From Lathyrus oleraceus (lineage: Eukaryota; Streptophyta; Magnoliopsida; Fabales; Fabaceae): a DNA stretch of 64,000 nt. Below the pieces are notes generated by a model. It saw only the letters and a list, made by a program, of their open reading frames with translations. It did no database searches and was not told where the DNA came from. The stretch lies in contig NC_066583.1 in the NCBI RefSeq assembly GCF_024323335.1, forward strand, positions 416,404,031 to 416,468,030, given 5' to 3'. The translations under genes and the position numbers were made by a program. This document shows positions 10,321-23,007 of the stretch, one piece after another. Each line of letters opens with the position of its first letter. The first letter of the stretch is position 1.

Positions 10321-10643
10321 CTGAGCCTGTTGAGAAGAGAACTCCTTCATTTACTTCCTATAGAGATGCGAAGTTGGCCATTGAGTGTGGTGCAATTGCT
10401 GGTTTGAGAAAAATGATTGAGCTAGAAGACAATAAGTCCCGGGCTGGCATTGGCTTTTCTTCTAGGGGTCTTCAACAAAAAAGGACTATTCAAGAGTGGA
10501 GGTTTTATCCACACCAATCAGGATGAGGAGGCTGCTGCTGTCTTGGAAGAGGATGCATAGGACTCTGGCAATTTCATTATCCCTGGTGAGATTTGCAACA
10601 ATTGGGTCGCTGTGGATATTCCTACAGTTGTCCACAAGTCAAC
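10321..10643 (+). pseudogene. Tail of gag-pro before the intron, frameshifted
   Basis: After 10314 the frame of the D and B tails continues (R-D-A-K-L-A-I-E-C-G, then E-D-N-K-S-R-A-G-I-G-F-S-S) in a shifted frame, shifts back near the A-run at about 10470, meets a TAG at 10558, and ends with VAVDIPTVVHKST just before TAA at 10645. The last residues align with B (IAIDVPSVIHLSK) and D (TAVDIPVILH), which fixes the true C-terminus of gag-pro. Confidence 0.6.
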
Positions 10644-10907
10644 GTAATGAACACTTTGTTAAAAAACCCTTCTCCCATGCCAAAAGGAGGAGTGATAACA
10701 TTGTTGGCAACATAAATACGATGATATTTTCATTCAATAAATTCATGTTAAATGTTTGTTTTTCCAAATTATTTTCCCTTTTTGCTTTTTGCATGAAATC
10801 GGTGATCACATAAAACCCTAAAAAAGAATAAAATCAACCTTTTCATCTGCATAATGATGTGCCTTGTTTGAATTCTAAAGCTTTTCATATCCAAAATCAT
10901 TATGCAG
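10644..10907 (+). other. Predicted intron between gag-pro and pol
   Basis: The donor is GTAATG at 10644 and the acceptor TTATGCAG ends at 10907 (264 nt). The gag-pro stop TAA (10645-10647) overlaps the donor; removing the intron deletes the stop and keeps the frame, the acceptor exon supplying the G that completes the split codon. The same plan holds in D and F. Spliced introns at this place are established for Ogre; the exact ends here are my inference. Confidence 0.75.
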
Positions 10908-13900
10908 GTTGATTTCTAGACCCATTGAACACAATGATCCAACACCATCTCCCAATTTTGAGTTCCCTGTATTTGAGGCGGAAGAAGATGATGTTGAAGA
11001 GATTCCTAACAAAATTACCCGTTTACTTGAGCATGAAGAGAAGATCATTCAGCCGCATCTCGAGAATCTGGAGACAGTCAACTTGGGGTCTGAGGATTGT
11101 GTTCGTGAAGTAAAGATTGGTGCACTCCTTGAAGAATCTGTTAAGAAGGGGTTGATTGAATTGCTACGAGAATATGTTGGCGTCTTTGCAAGGTCATATG
11201 AAGACATGCCCGGTCTAGACACTGATATCGTACAACATTTCTTACCCTTGAAGCCTGAGTGTGTGCCTGTGAAGCAGAAGCTCAGAAGAACGCATCCTGA
11301 TATGGCAGTGAAGATCAAGGAAGAAGTTCAGAAGCAAATTGATGCGGGGTTTCTGGTGACTTCTACATATCCTCAATGGGTGGCCAATATTGTGCCCGTG
11401 CCTAAGAAAGATGGAAAAGTTCGGATGTGTGTGGACTATAGAGATTTGAATAAAGCTAGTCCGAAAGATGATTTCCCTCTACCACATATTGATATGTTGG
11501 TAGACAATACAACTAAGTTCAATGTCTTCTCATTTATGGATGGATTTTCCGGATATAATCAGATTAAGATGGCACCCGAGGATATGGAGAAGACAACATT
11601 CATCACACCTTGGGGAACATTCTGTTATCGAGTGATGCCCTTCGGTTTGAAGAACGCCGCAGCCACATATCAACGAGCTATGACTACCTTGTTTCATGAT
11701 ATGATGCACAAGGAGATTGAGGTATATGTTGATGATATGATTGCTAAGTCAAGAACGGAAGTTGAACATGTAGAACACTTGTTGAAGCTTTTTCAGCGTT
11801 TGAGAAAATACAAGCTTCGTCTGAATCCCAACAAGTGTACATTTGGAGTCCGTTCTGGCAAGTTATTGGGCTTCATTGTTAGTGAAAGAGTTATTGAGGT
11901 TGATCCTGCAAAGGTCAAAGCAATACAAGAGATGCCTGCACCCAAAACTGAGAAGCAAGTCCGAGGTTTTCTTGGTCGCTTGAATTACATTTCCAGATTC
12001 ATATCCCACATGACTGCCACATGTGCACCAATATTCAAGCTCCTCCGAAAAGATAAGTCTCATGATTGGACCGAAGATTACCAAAAAGCTTTCGATCGTA
12101 TTAAAGAATATCTGTCCGAACCTCCGATTCTGTCTCCGCCTGTGGAGGGAAGACCATTGATCATGTATCTGACTGTTCTTGAAGATTCAATGGGTTGTGT
12201 CCTTGGTCAGCAAGATGAATCAGGGAAGAAAGAGTATGCTATCTACTACTTGAGCAAGAAGTTCACTGATTGTGAGTCTCGATACTCAATGCTTGAGAAG
12301 ACATGTTGTGCTTTGGCCTGGGCTGCTAAGCGCTTACGCCAGTATATGATAAATCATACGACTTGGTTGATATCCAGAATGGATCCAATCAAGTACATAT
12401 TTGAGAAGCCTGCTTTAACTGGGAGGATTTCCCGTTTGCAGATGTTGTTGTCTGAGTATGATATTGAGTATCGAGCTCAGAAGGCTATTAAAGGTAGTAT
12501 CTTGGCTGACCATTTGGCACATCAGCCTATCGAGGATTATCAGTCAGTTCAGTATGACTTCCCCGACAAGGAGATTCTGTATTTGAAAATGAAAGATTGC
12601 GATGAGCCTACACTCGATGAAGGGCCAGAGCCTGGTTCCAGATGGAGTATGGTGTTTGATGACGCTGTAAATCAGTATAGAAATGGTATTGGGGCAGTGA
12701 TTATTACTCCTCATGGCACACATATTCCTTTTACAGCAAGGCTAACTTTCAAATGCACGAATAATATGGCAGAGTATGAGGCCTGTATTATGGGATTGGA
12801 GGAATGCATTGATCTTAGGATCAAGCATCTTGATGTTTATAGTGATTCGGCCCTTGTTGTTAATTAGATTAAGGGTGAATGGGAAACGAATCAGCCTAGT
12901 CTCATTCCATATAGGGATTATGCGAGGAGGATTTCAATGTTCTTTACTAAGGTTGACTTCCATCATATTCCTCAAGATGAGAATCAGATGGCAGATGCTC
13001 TTGCTACGCTAGCCTCGATGATTGTGGTTAAATATTGGAATGAAGTCCCCAATATCGCTGTGATGCGCTTGGATAGACCAGCTCATGTATTTGCGGTTGA
13101 AGAAGTAAAAGATGATAAGCCTTGGTATTATGATATCAAGTGTTTCCTGCAGAGCCAGATTTACCCACCTGGGGCATCTGTGAAAGATAGGAAAACTTTG
13201 AGGAGATTGTCAGGCAGTTTCTACCTCAATGGAGATGTGCTATACAAGAGAAATTTTGACATGGTTCTGCTCAGATGCGTGGATAGACACGAAGCAGACT
13301 TGTTAATGACTGAAGTTCATGAAGGTTCATTTGGTACTCATTCCAATGGACATGCCATGGCTAGAAAGATGTTGAGAGCAGGCTACTATTGGCTGACAAT
13401 GGAGTCTGACTGCTGCAAGTACGTGTAGAAATGCCATAAGTGTCAGATTTATGCGGATAAGATTCATATTCCTCCGACACTTCTGAATGTAATTTCATCA
13501 CCATGGGCTTTCTCCATGTGGGGAATTGACATGATTGGCATGATAGAGCCGAAAGCGTCTAATGGACACAGATTTATTCTCGTAGCAATCGATTACTTCA
13601 CCAAGTGGGTTGAAGCGGCGTCATATGCAAATGTGACCAGGCAGGTGGTCGTAAAGTTTATCAAGAATCAACTCATATGCCGATATGGTGTGCCAGATAA
13701 GATCATTACTGATAATGGATCTAACTTGAACAACAAGATGATGAAAGAGCTGTGTAGCGACTTCAAGATTGCACATCATAATTCTTCTCCTTACAGACCC
13801 AAGATGAATGGGGCTGTTGAAGCTGCTAATAAGAACATCAAGAAGATTATCCAGAAGATGGTTGTTATGTATAAAGATTGGCATGAGATGCTGCCATTTA

Positions 13901-14370
13901 CTTTACATGGATATCGTACGTCTGTCCGCACTTCAATAGGGGCAACCCCTTTTTCTCTAGTTTATGGCATAGAGGCCGTACTCCCAGTAGAGGTGGAGAT
14001 CCCATCAATGAGAGTCTTGATGGAGGCCAAGTTGACTGATGCTGAATGGGTTCAGAGTCGTTATGACCAGCTGAATTTGATAGAAGAAAAGAGATTGACT
14101 GCCATGTACCATGGTCAGTTATATCAGCAGAGGATGAAGAAAGCTTTTGATAAGAAGGTCAAGCCTCGTGTGTTCCGAGAAGGTGACCTTGTGCTCAAGA
14201 AAGTCTTGTCTTTCGCGCCCGATTCCAGGGGCAAGTGGACTCCGAACTATGAAGGTCCATATGTTGTTAAGAGAGCCTTTTCAGGCGGTGCCTTGATGCT
14301 TACAACTATGGATGGGGAGGATTTCACTCGTCCTGTGAATTCAGATGCAGTCAAGAAATACTTCGCCTAG
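10908..14370 (+). pseudogene. pol: pol: reverse transcriptase, RNase H, second RNase H-like domain, integrase (two nonsense codons)
   Basis: One frame runs from the splice acceptor to 14370. RT: KVRMCVDYRDLNKASPKDDFPLP and catalytic YVDDM (residues 273-277 counted from 10909). The Ty3-type RNase H follows (YAIYYLSKKFTDCESRYS). Then comes the extra RNase H-like domain of Tat elements, with MVFDDAVN, NNMAEYEAC, YSDSALVVN and ADALA supplying acidic residues. Integrase: zinc-finger region with HEADLLMTEVHEG and KCHKC, then D in WGIDMIG, D in IITDNGSN and E in NGAVEAANK; it ends D-A-V-K-K-Y-F-A. In-frame TAG codons at 12865-12867 and 13426-13428 cut the frame inside the second RNase H and the zinc finger. 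Otherwise it is well preserved. Confidence 0.92.
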
Positions 14371-14391
14371 AAATAAAAACAAAATAGCTCG

Positions 14392-14545
14392 CTAAGTTGA
14401 AAACCCGAAAGGGCAGCTTAGGCAAAAATGAGCGTCTCGGTGGATTGAAAACCCGAAAGGGCGGTCCAGGCAAAAGTTAGAGACATGAAAAATGATGAAT
14501 ATTTATATCCCGCTAGGTTGAGTACCTCATCCTGGGGCAATCTAG
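14392..14545 (+). ncRNA. Array of three hairpins after the integrase stop, element A
   Basis: Hairpin 1 (14392-14421): CTAAGTTG pairs with CAGCTTAG; AAAA bulge on the 5' side; CCC-GAAA-GGG tip. Hairpin 2 (14441-14468): TGGATTG with CGGTCCA, same bulge and tip. Hairpin 3 (14513-14545): CTAGGTTG with CAATCTAG, AGTA bulge, CCTC/GGGG stem with a five-base loop. Each is preceded by C(C/T)CG and followed by AGGCAAAA. D and F have the same units with compensatory changes. The DNA or RNA role is unknown. Confidence 0.65.
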
Positions 14546-17174
14546 GCAAAAATTAGGGATTTGGCAAGTAATTGCATCCTGACAAGACTTTGTTCTACAT
14601 CTGTCATCCGTCAGAGATTCTTGTTCATTCGTCATCAACCGAAGCTTCAAATACATCGAATTCAAAATTGGTGGAGAAATGGTCATTATGTTCAATGTAG
14701 CCCTTTTCCAATATATATCACCAATTTCAGATTTGTAAAGATCTATGGAGTCTTGCCATTTGCAGACTACCATTCCATCAAATAAATTTGAGCCTTTTAT
14801 CCAGTTATTTGCACTCTTATTTGTTTCTATTTCAACAAATGTTTTGCATGCTTTTAATTGAGAAAATATCATTGTTTTGAAAAATGAATTTTTATAACTT
14901 GTTTTTAAACAAAGTGAACAGTCACAAAGACGAAAGGATACTTAAGAGATTCCCAGTGCTCTCCCAAGAGTGGTGTGATCTCCAACAGGGTAAGACATTT
15001 GTTCATATTCCTGGCATGACTGTATCCTCTTCCTCCCAGATATTGTTGTGGTTTATCCCACCAAGTGGAGTGCTTGTTGAGGTTATTTACCTCTATTCCC
15101 TTCAGCAGAGCAGTGATCTTTCCTCCTCGGCAGATGTGCTCTCTCCGGAAGATTCGATTCTTGGTGGTTAGTCCCCAGAATCACTTTATCCCTCAGATAG
15201 ATTCCCCGATAGAGTTGCTTATGTGGCAGATTCTACCTGTGCCTTAAGCTCTTTTCCCCAGCTGAGACTGATGATTCATCCCCTGCAAAGATATTATTGT
15301 CTCCGATCCCCGGCAGATTGGTCACTCTCTGGTGATTTTGGCTCTGTCTCTTGAGATGTAGTACCGGGTGGTTGATTCCTGGACCTGTTTGTGTTAAGAT
15401 ATGTCTGTTTGTCAGCATTCATCAAACATAAATTACGCATATACATGCATAATTATAACATTCAGATATTCATGCTGCATTTCTTTGCCATATATCGTTT
15501 GTTTGTTGTCTCCTGCTATTTGGTGGTATATATTTCCTCAAGCAAATGTGTGCGTCTGATCTCTCCATATAGAGTCGGCCCCATAGGCAGAAAGCGTCTA
15601 TCCCTTTCTTCCATATTCCCCACTGAGATGCATCCTCGTGGATGACGATTGTTTCCGTTTCCTCCCAACACACATATTGGGATAGGTTCCCCAATTGAGT
15701 TATATCCTCATTAGGGCGAGTCTTGATTCAGTTTGCCTCTTTGGTTTGATCCTAAATTGGCATCTTACGATTGTTTCCTTTTGCTTCCCTGTGGTATAAA
15801 TGAATAATTACTCATGATTAGTGATCATTCATATTACCCCGGCGGAACCTGTGGTCTTCTACCCTGATACCGGTGGTTGTAAACCCTATTCTCTTTCCCT
15901 TGCAGAGTTAACCTTTGATTCATCATAATTGATGATGGTTACTTTTCCGTGGTTTCCTATCCAGTATCCGGTAGGTGTAATCCCCTCCTTGGTGATTATC
16001 TTCATTCAATATTCGGTGTTGATATCCCCTTATTTGCCTGGATAATTGCTCTAATTTCGCAATTTATCCCCAGCGAGTTATCTCTCGTCTACCCTGTTGT
16101 TGGTAACGATTGTTTCTCTCTTGAATTGGTCATCATTATATACCTAGTCTCGGTATCCCGATGCCTTTTCTTTTCGGTCGATTTATCCTTTATTAACCCA
16201 GTAACCGGTTGTGGATAACCTTCCATGCGAGTATATTGTCTACGTTCTGACGGTAATAGATAATATATCTCATGCGCTCTTCGGTCGAAGCCTTTTGTTC
16301 TTCCCCAGTCGAGTAAGATTCGTATCCCCTTTGCGGAATCGAATATCCGTCCTGTAATCGAGTTTTCTTTTAGCCCTCTGTTGGATGATGAGTGTCTTGG
16401 GAATATTCCCCAATTCACGCCTTGGTGGGTCACCTATTATATGCCCAGTAATCGGTATCCCTGGTGTTCCTTCCTTTCTGCTCCCTATTATGACTTTTTT
16501 GTCCCCTGCGGAGTCAGAGTCCCTGAGTTGAAATATACCTTTTTTAGGTCTTCCTCAGATGTTTTGAAGTTTTGATATCTCTCACCCTTATACCGGTCTT
16601 AAATATTCATTTCTTCCTGAGCATGTTGTATCTCTCGCCCTTATACCGGTGTTCGGAGCACATGTCTCTTTGAGCTTATTACCCAGTAACCGATAATACC
16701 TCATCCCCCTACTTCCCTAGAAGATTCTGTTGGGTACCCCCAGCGAGTCCTTAGTGGATTGTCTTCGTCCGGATTTTTATCCGAAGTATCCATTGCGGAT
16801 AGTTTCGTTGTATTGGCATATTCCCCAATACATGCATCTTTGAGTCAGCTCGAGTCTTTCCAATGGATTTATTCCCTTTGGAGATTCTTTTCCCCGATTT
16901 TGAGTCGTGACCTGCTCACGCATTTTTAGTCCTTTACTCCCCAGTAGAGTCTCTGCCCCATAGAATGAATTATTCATGGGAGTCGTCAATTTCTTCTTAA
17001 TCTTTACCGTTGTGGACACATATCCCCACAAGGTGTTACCTTTTGTTTGCATACATACATTTGCATCATGAGGTCTCTTAGGGACCAAAATTCGTCTCTT
17101 TGTTATTATTTAAGCCCATTCTACCTCGTCGAGACGAAGATTTTAACCTTCCCTTCTCCGGCTAGAATGACCTT

Positions 17175-17187
17175 AAATAGGAGCATC
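17175..17187 (+). promoter_or_regulatory. Polypurine tract region of element A
   Basis: AAATAGGAGCATC lies directly before the 3' LTR. The same position in G reads AAATAGGGGCATC (minus strand, 63692-63704) and in F GAATAGGGGCAGC, so the plus-strand primer is AGGGGCA(T/G)C-like; A has one G to A change. Confidence 0.7.
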
Positions 17188-20100
17188 TGTAAGACCCTAA
17201 TTTTGACCCTAAGATCCCTCATGGCATCATAACATTGCATTTGCATAGCTTCAAGGATCTTTAAGCATCTTGGTTCCCTTTGCCTTTGGGTGGGACTCTT
17301 TGTAAGTGGTTTGAGATCACCAAGCATGCTTGAATTGTATATCATTGCTTTTCTCATTTTTGTTGGCTAACCAAAAGCCCAAAAATATGTCACTAACATC
17401 TTTTGGTTGTAGCTTGAGCAATCACAAGGCCAAAAGCTTCAAGGAGGTCATTGGTACAAAGACATGGCCAAGAAGAGGAGAAAGCAAGCATGGTAATGGT
17501 TCCCAAAGCTATCATCCATCAAATATGCCTCCCTATCATCTCAATTCATCATCTTGATCAAAGCAATTCAAGGGGTTTGAGGTTTGTTCCCCAAGGAAAC
17601 CCCAGTTCATTTGATCATCCATAAAGCCTTGCTCTTGAAGCCACCTCAGCCCATGGTCAAATACAATCAAGGGAAGTTCGTTAACTCTTCATTTCATGCA
17701 TATTTCAACTTATTTGAGTGTCCTCAATCATCAATTCATCAAAATATGAGTTGTGGACTTGAAAAGTTGATCAGTCAATTCATCTGACTATTTTGAAATG
17801 CACTGAGACCTAACTTTTTATATGTTGGTAAAATGGAGATGGTTACAAAAGCAAAAATGTTCTTAATAAGAATACTAACAACTTTCAGGTTCATCAAAAG
17901 TTGATTTGAAGCTTGGAAAAGCACCCGCCATTCCAATACATTATAGGTCATTTTGACTAAAACCCTAATTTTGGGTCAACTTCCCAAGGACATAACTCAT
18001 TCATTTTTTATGATTTTGAGGTGGTATCTAATGCATTGGAAATCTTAAGATGTCTACTTCAAATGTTATGTTGAACAAAATTTCAAAATCTCAAAGGAAA
18101 ATACATGTGATAATGCAAGACATTATAGGTCCTTTTTGGCCAAAGGCATTAAAAGTAAAAAAAGTCCAACTTCAAATGCCCATAACTTCTTTATCAAAAT
18201 TCCAAATGATGTAAAATTTCAGTCCATTTTGATTGTCTTGAAAATATCTACAACGTTTATGTTGGAGGTGTTTTCATTTGAATCTTACATCATAAAAACA
18301 GAAGGGCTTGAAAGTTGGCCAATTTTTGAAACCTTGCCTTGACATGTTTTGCACATCACATTTTAAACTCAAATTTCATAACTTTCCACACTTCAAATGA
18401 GTTTTTGTCCAACATAACATTTGTTCCTTATACAAATACCTTTCCAACCATTACTCATATGCTTATATTTGGATTTTTCATGAGTGACTTTCGAAGAGCT
18501 GAACATTTGTGACCAATTGTGAAATTCACATTGAATCTTGAAGTACAAGCTATTGCAAGGCAAATTACACGTCCAATTCCCTTTGGTCATTGCTCAGAGT
18601 TCATTTGGCATTGCTTTTGGGCCTTGTGCATGATCATGCAAGCCCATGCAAGTGATATCCAAATTCATGCACACGGATTGCTTCACACTTCCCTTGCCAA
18701 ATCCTCTATAAATAGAAGCTTCATTCCCTCCATTTCACATCCAATTTTCGACCTGAAATGCTGCTGAAATCATTCCCCAACCATTACTAAAGAAGCAATT
18801 GCATTTTCTTCAAATTTTTTCAGATCTTGAATTCAACTACATCTGGTTGTATTCATAGATCTAATGCTTGTAGACCTTCACCATACACTCCATTGAATTT
18901 CTGTTTTGATAAAGCAAGCAAGGTTTCAAGCTCAAATCACCAGAATTCAAACTTGAACTCCAACTGGTATTTGCTTCGATTCTCTTAATTCATTGACCTA
19001 TTGGCTGTGGTTTTGTGTTGGCTGAAGTCCTCTCAATGGAGGCATCATGTTTATGCTTTTAATTTTCGAAATTCATTGAGTTCATGATGAACACCAGAAT
19101 TTTCAACTTCTGATTTCTTAAATCCAAGAGATCTAGAATGAAAATGGATGGTATAGGGATGATCTACATCATCTTAGCTTTCTATTGATGTATAGATCGC
19201 TTGATTTGGTTAAGTTTTGAAGTTCTGCAACTTGGCCGGAATCTGGGAAGCTCACCGGAGAAGACGGTGGCTCCGGTGGCTTCATCAAGTCCAGTTCAAA
19301 TCCTGGTCGTTGGATCCATTCTCCAGATTTGATCTTGTCCCTCCATTGTTATGACTTTTCATTTGGCACGGTGTGATGCGTTTGACCCGCGTGTATGGTG
19401 AAACGCGCTTCCTGGCCGTGTGATGATCCACGTCAATTAATGAATCATCATCAGACGGCTCACGCTTTTTCTATTTTCTTAATTTCTAATTTTATTTCTT
19501 TTATTTCCATTATTTTTAAAAATCAACATCTTCTTCATTTTTAATCCAAAAATTATGGGACCAATTGCATTATTTCCCAAATAAATTCTAGTTTCTATTT
19601 CTGATTTTTAATATTTTTTATTTCATCATTTGGTATTTTTTGTGAATTTTCTCTTTTCTGGTTATTTTAAATTCATTTTAAATAGTTTTTGATATTCAAA
19701 AAATGCAAAAATATTTTCCTAACCTCTTTGAATGATGATGGATCTATGAAAAATATTCTCATCAATTTTTGAATTGATTTGAGATTTATTTGAGATTTTA
19801 GTTCAATTAGGTTATTTTTATTCATTTTTAATTGATTAAAAATAGTTTCTGACTTTTAAAAATGCTGAAATTTTTTGTCAAACTTTGTTTGACCTTGTGG
19901 AACTTAGGATAAATCACTTGGACCTTTCAAGGTTGATTTGAAGTGATTTTGAAGTTTGACCTTTCCATTTATTTTAATTCAAGTTTATTTTTAATATTAA
20001 AAAAATGCCAAAAATAATTTATTCATTTCTTGACATCCAATCTTCATCTCACTTCTATTTTTTGATTGTTTGACCTTGACTTTAAATGCTATTGGTCAAC

Positions 20101-22081
20101 ATATGAGGATTGGTAAAATTGTATTTCATTTAATGCACTTTTACTTTGCCATTTCCATTCTCCATCATTCATCTCCTTCTTCTTCTTCTTCTTCTTTTTT
20201 TCTTTTTGATCAATGAGTTGAAGGTTGATAAGTTAGCATTGATTAGAGGGATTTAACCTTCCTTGATTCAAATCTAATTCATCTTGATCAATTGATCAAG
20301 TGAATGGCTTTGCATTAAGGATAGGTTATCTTTTAAATTATGCAAAAGGCTTAAACCAATACAAGATCATTTCTCTTCTTCTTTTTGGCATGATTAGTTT
20401 TTGGGACTTGGTTCACTAATCAAGACTCCTAACTTGTGTTTGTTGCCTACATTATTATTGACCGGCCTCAGATAGTTGTGACTTCTACATAAGTCCAATT
20501 ACGATTGCTTAACATAGCGCTAAATTTGCCTTATGTCACACTAACTACTAACACTAACCATTAACTCCTAACTTTTACTTTATGCAACTTACTTTTATGC
20601 AATTTACTTTTCTTGCACATTTTATTCATTTGCTTTTCTCTTTGCTCATTTGAGCACATGTTTATGTTAATGCCATTTGCCTTTTGCTCACTTGAGCACA
20701 TAATTGTGTATATATTATTGTGCTTGTGTTTTTGTTTTGATTGTTGTGGACCAAATGCAAAGAAATGGACTTAGTTTCTAGGACTTCCCATATGCAAAGA
20801 AATGGAGAATTGGACTTAGATTTTAGGACCTTTCCTTATGCAAAAATGGGAGTAAAAGGATCTAAATGTTGAAGATGGATTAGAAAGGACCAAATCTCTA
20901 AACTCACTTTTGTCCATTCCTGTTTTACCCCATGGAACTTTTGATGTGTGTGCTTTTGTGCTAGGATTTCCCATTTGAGATTAATTGGAGGATCATTACC
21001 ATGTTCATCCAAGTGGAAGATACAAGATACGTTGAGGATCTCTTATGAGACTTGTTTGATTGCTTATACTTTGTGTTTGCTTATTCCAAAGGATGGGAGC
21101 TACTTGGATCATCAATATGATCTCAAGAGAGGAGCTCCTGGTGTGGTTTTATTTCTTATCCCTCATCTTTTTGTTTTCCTTAGGATTTAGCCCTTCTTCT
21201 TCATCTCTCCACTCTAACCCAAGCCAAAACCCTTTTTGTGCAAACATTTAACTATTGTTTCAAACATTAGAAACCTAAGCCTTATGCTTTTGATTTTCAA
21301 ACTTTCTTTTCATAATACTTATTTTGAATTGAATCTTTAAGTCTACTTTGACCACTTTTGTATATACTTCCAATTGGTAAAATATAACCCATTCAAATTT
21401 CTTTTTGTGGTTCCAAAGGCCATTTCTTAATCAAAATCTTTCATAACCTTTAGCTATTAGGTTTGAGTTATCTTTGTGGTAGATGTAATACTCACCTATA
21501 TCCTTAGTGATGGACAATGAGTCTTCCATGCTTATTATAGGGTTAACCCCTCACTAGAATGTTGAAGCTATCCTCACATGGTGGATTTGTGGTTTGGTTG
21601 AGTGTTCTCCCTTTGATAACAAAAGACCTTAAGGCTTTTGGACCAATCAATTCACCAACTCATTTTGAAATTTTTACTCCGAACTACGAGGTTTTGATCT
21701 TAATCTTTTTTATAAGATGGTACATAGGCAATGGGTTTATCCATCCAAACACCAAAATGTAAATAAACTTGTATATTCTTTTCTCATCTCTTCAATCATG
21801 TTTGCACAAACAAAATTTTCACAAGACAACAACCTTCACAAGTGTGAAAAGGGCTCCCTAGGAGTACCTAGGATGTTTTGGGTGCCTAACACCTTCCCAT
21901 TGCATAACCAACCCCCTTACCCAGATCTCTATTTCTTTTATTAGTTTTTGTTAAAACTATTAGGTTTTTGTTCGCTTTCTAACCATTCCTTTGGATAAAT
22001 AGAAGTGCGGTGGCGACTCGACTTGTATGATTTACCTTGGATTTAGTCAATATCTCTAATGGTAATGAATACCCCGCTACA
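17188..22081 (+). repeat. 3' LTR of element A (4894 bp)
   Basis: It starts TGTAAGACCC and ends CCCCGCTACA, and is followed by ATTAG. It matches the 5' LTR throughout with scattered substitutions and small indels, such as an added CTCCGGTGG near 19271. TATA box at 18705-18714; conserved block at about 21680-22019. Confidence 0.95.
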
Positions 22082-22086
22082 ATTAG
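22082..22086. repeat. Target-site duplication ATTAG of element A, right copy
   Basis: It pairs with 9-13. It also forms part of the interrupted reverse-transcriptase codons of element B. Confidence 0.95.
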
Positions 22087-22992
22087 GATTCAACTGGAGC
22101 TTAAATTTTCTCAATCGCTGAAACAGCTTCAACAAATACTCAACACGATCTTCTTCAGTCTTCCACTTAAGAATCATATCATCAACATATGCTTTTATCT
22201 CTTTGTGCATCATGTCGTGGAAAAGAGTAGTCATGGCTCTTTGGTATGTTGCACCAACATTCTTTAAACTGAAAGGCATCAATCAATAGCAGAATGTTCT
22301 CCAAGGTGTAATAAATGTTTTTTTTCCATATCTTCGGGTGCCATCTCAATCTGATTATAACCGGAGAATCCGTCCATAAATGAGAAGATGTTGAACTTAG
22401 TCATATTGCCTACCAACATGTCAATGTGTCATAGAGGAAAATCATCTTTCGGATTGGCTTTGTTCAAGTCTTTTTAATCAACACACATCCTAACTTTACC
22501 ATCTTTCTTTGGAACAAGCACAATGTTAGCTACCCACAGAGGGTACTCAATGGTAACAAGGAAACAACATCAATCTGGTTTTGAACCTCCTATTTAATCT
22601 TGACAACCATGTTAGGGTGAGTTCTTCTCAACTTATACTTAACCGGCGGACACTCTAGCTTTAACGGCAATCGATGCTCCATAATATCGGTATCAAGACC
22701 TGAAATATCTTGATAAGACCAAGCAAATACATCCATATAATCTCTAAGAAGCTCTACAATCCTCTTTTTAACATCTGGGCAAAGCAGTGCCCCAATCTTG
22801 ACTTCTTTCTTATTATTTTCAGAACCCAAATTGATCACTTCCAACGACTCTTTATGAGGCTGAATGGTTTTCTCTTCATGCTCAAGCAACCGAGAAACCT
22901 CACCAGGAATCTCTTAATCATCCTCTTCTTCCATTTCAAACACAGGAAATTCAAGGTTGGGAGAGGTCTTAGGGTCATTGTTTTCAATGGGT
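22082..22992 (-). pseudogene. pol: Reverse transcriptase, N-terminal part, element B
   Basis: It reads from near the intron acceptor: EFPVFEMEEED, LLEHEEKTIQPHKESLEVINLG, KEVKIGALL, ELLRDYMDVFAWSYQDISGLD, KYKLRRTHPN, then after breaks MMPFSLKNVGATYQRAMTTL and YVDDM followed by KLFQRLRKFKLQLNPN, where A interrupts it. A stop follows EMEEEDD near 22916, and frame damage occurs between 22283 and 22590. Function is lost. Confidence 0.85.
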
Positions 22993-23007
22993 TTAATAAT
23001 TAATCAA

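Larger units (their letters stand above)
14371..17187 (+). other. 3' untranslated region of element A
   Basis: There is no gene. It starts with the three-hairpin array (14392-14545), then a stretch shared with D (near 14690-14790, TATGGAGTCTTGCCATTTGCAG, with AAATAAA-like signals), then about 2 kb of pyrimidine-rich DNA containing many diverged phrases such as CCCAGTAACCGGT and TCCCCAGCGAGTT. No clear period is visible, unlike D and F. Ogre 3' regions are known to be hypervariable and rich in tandem repeats. Confidence 0.7.
14..22081 (+). mobile_element. Element A: full-length Ogre-like Ty3/gypsy retrotransposon, about 22.07 kb
   Basis: The order is 5' LTR (14-4898), tRNA-Arg-type PBS (4905), structured leader, ORF1 (5821-7038), gag (from 7353), protease, intron (10644-10907), RT / RNase H / second RNase H / integrase (to 14370), a 2.8-kb 3' untranslated region, polypurine tract and 3' LTR (17188-22081). 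The size, ORF1 before gag and the pro-RT intron are hallmarks of Ogre elements of legumes. The copy is structurally complete, but gag-pro and pol carry nonsense codons and frameshifts and ORF1 has a large in-frame deletion, so it cannot be autonomous. About 10 mismatches in the first 450 aligned LTR bases (counted by hand) indicate a fairly recent insertion. Confidence 0.95.
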
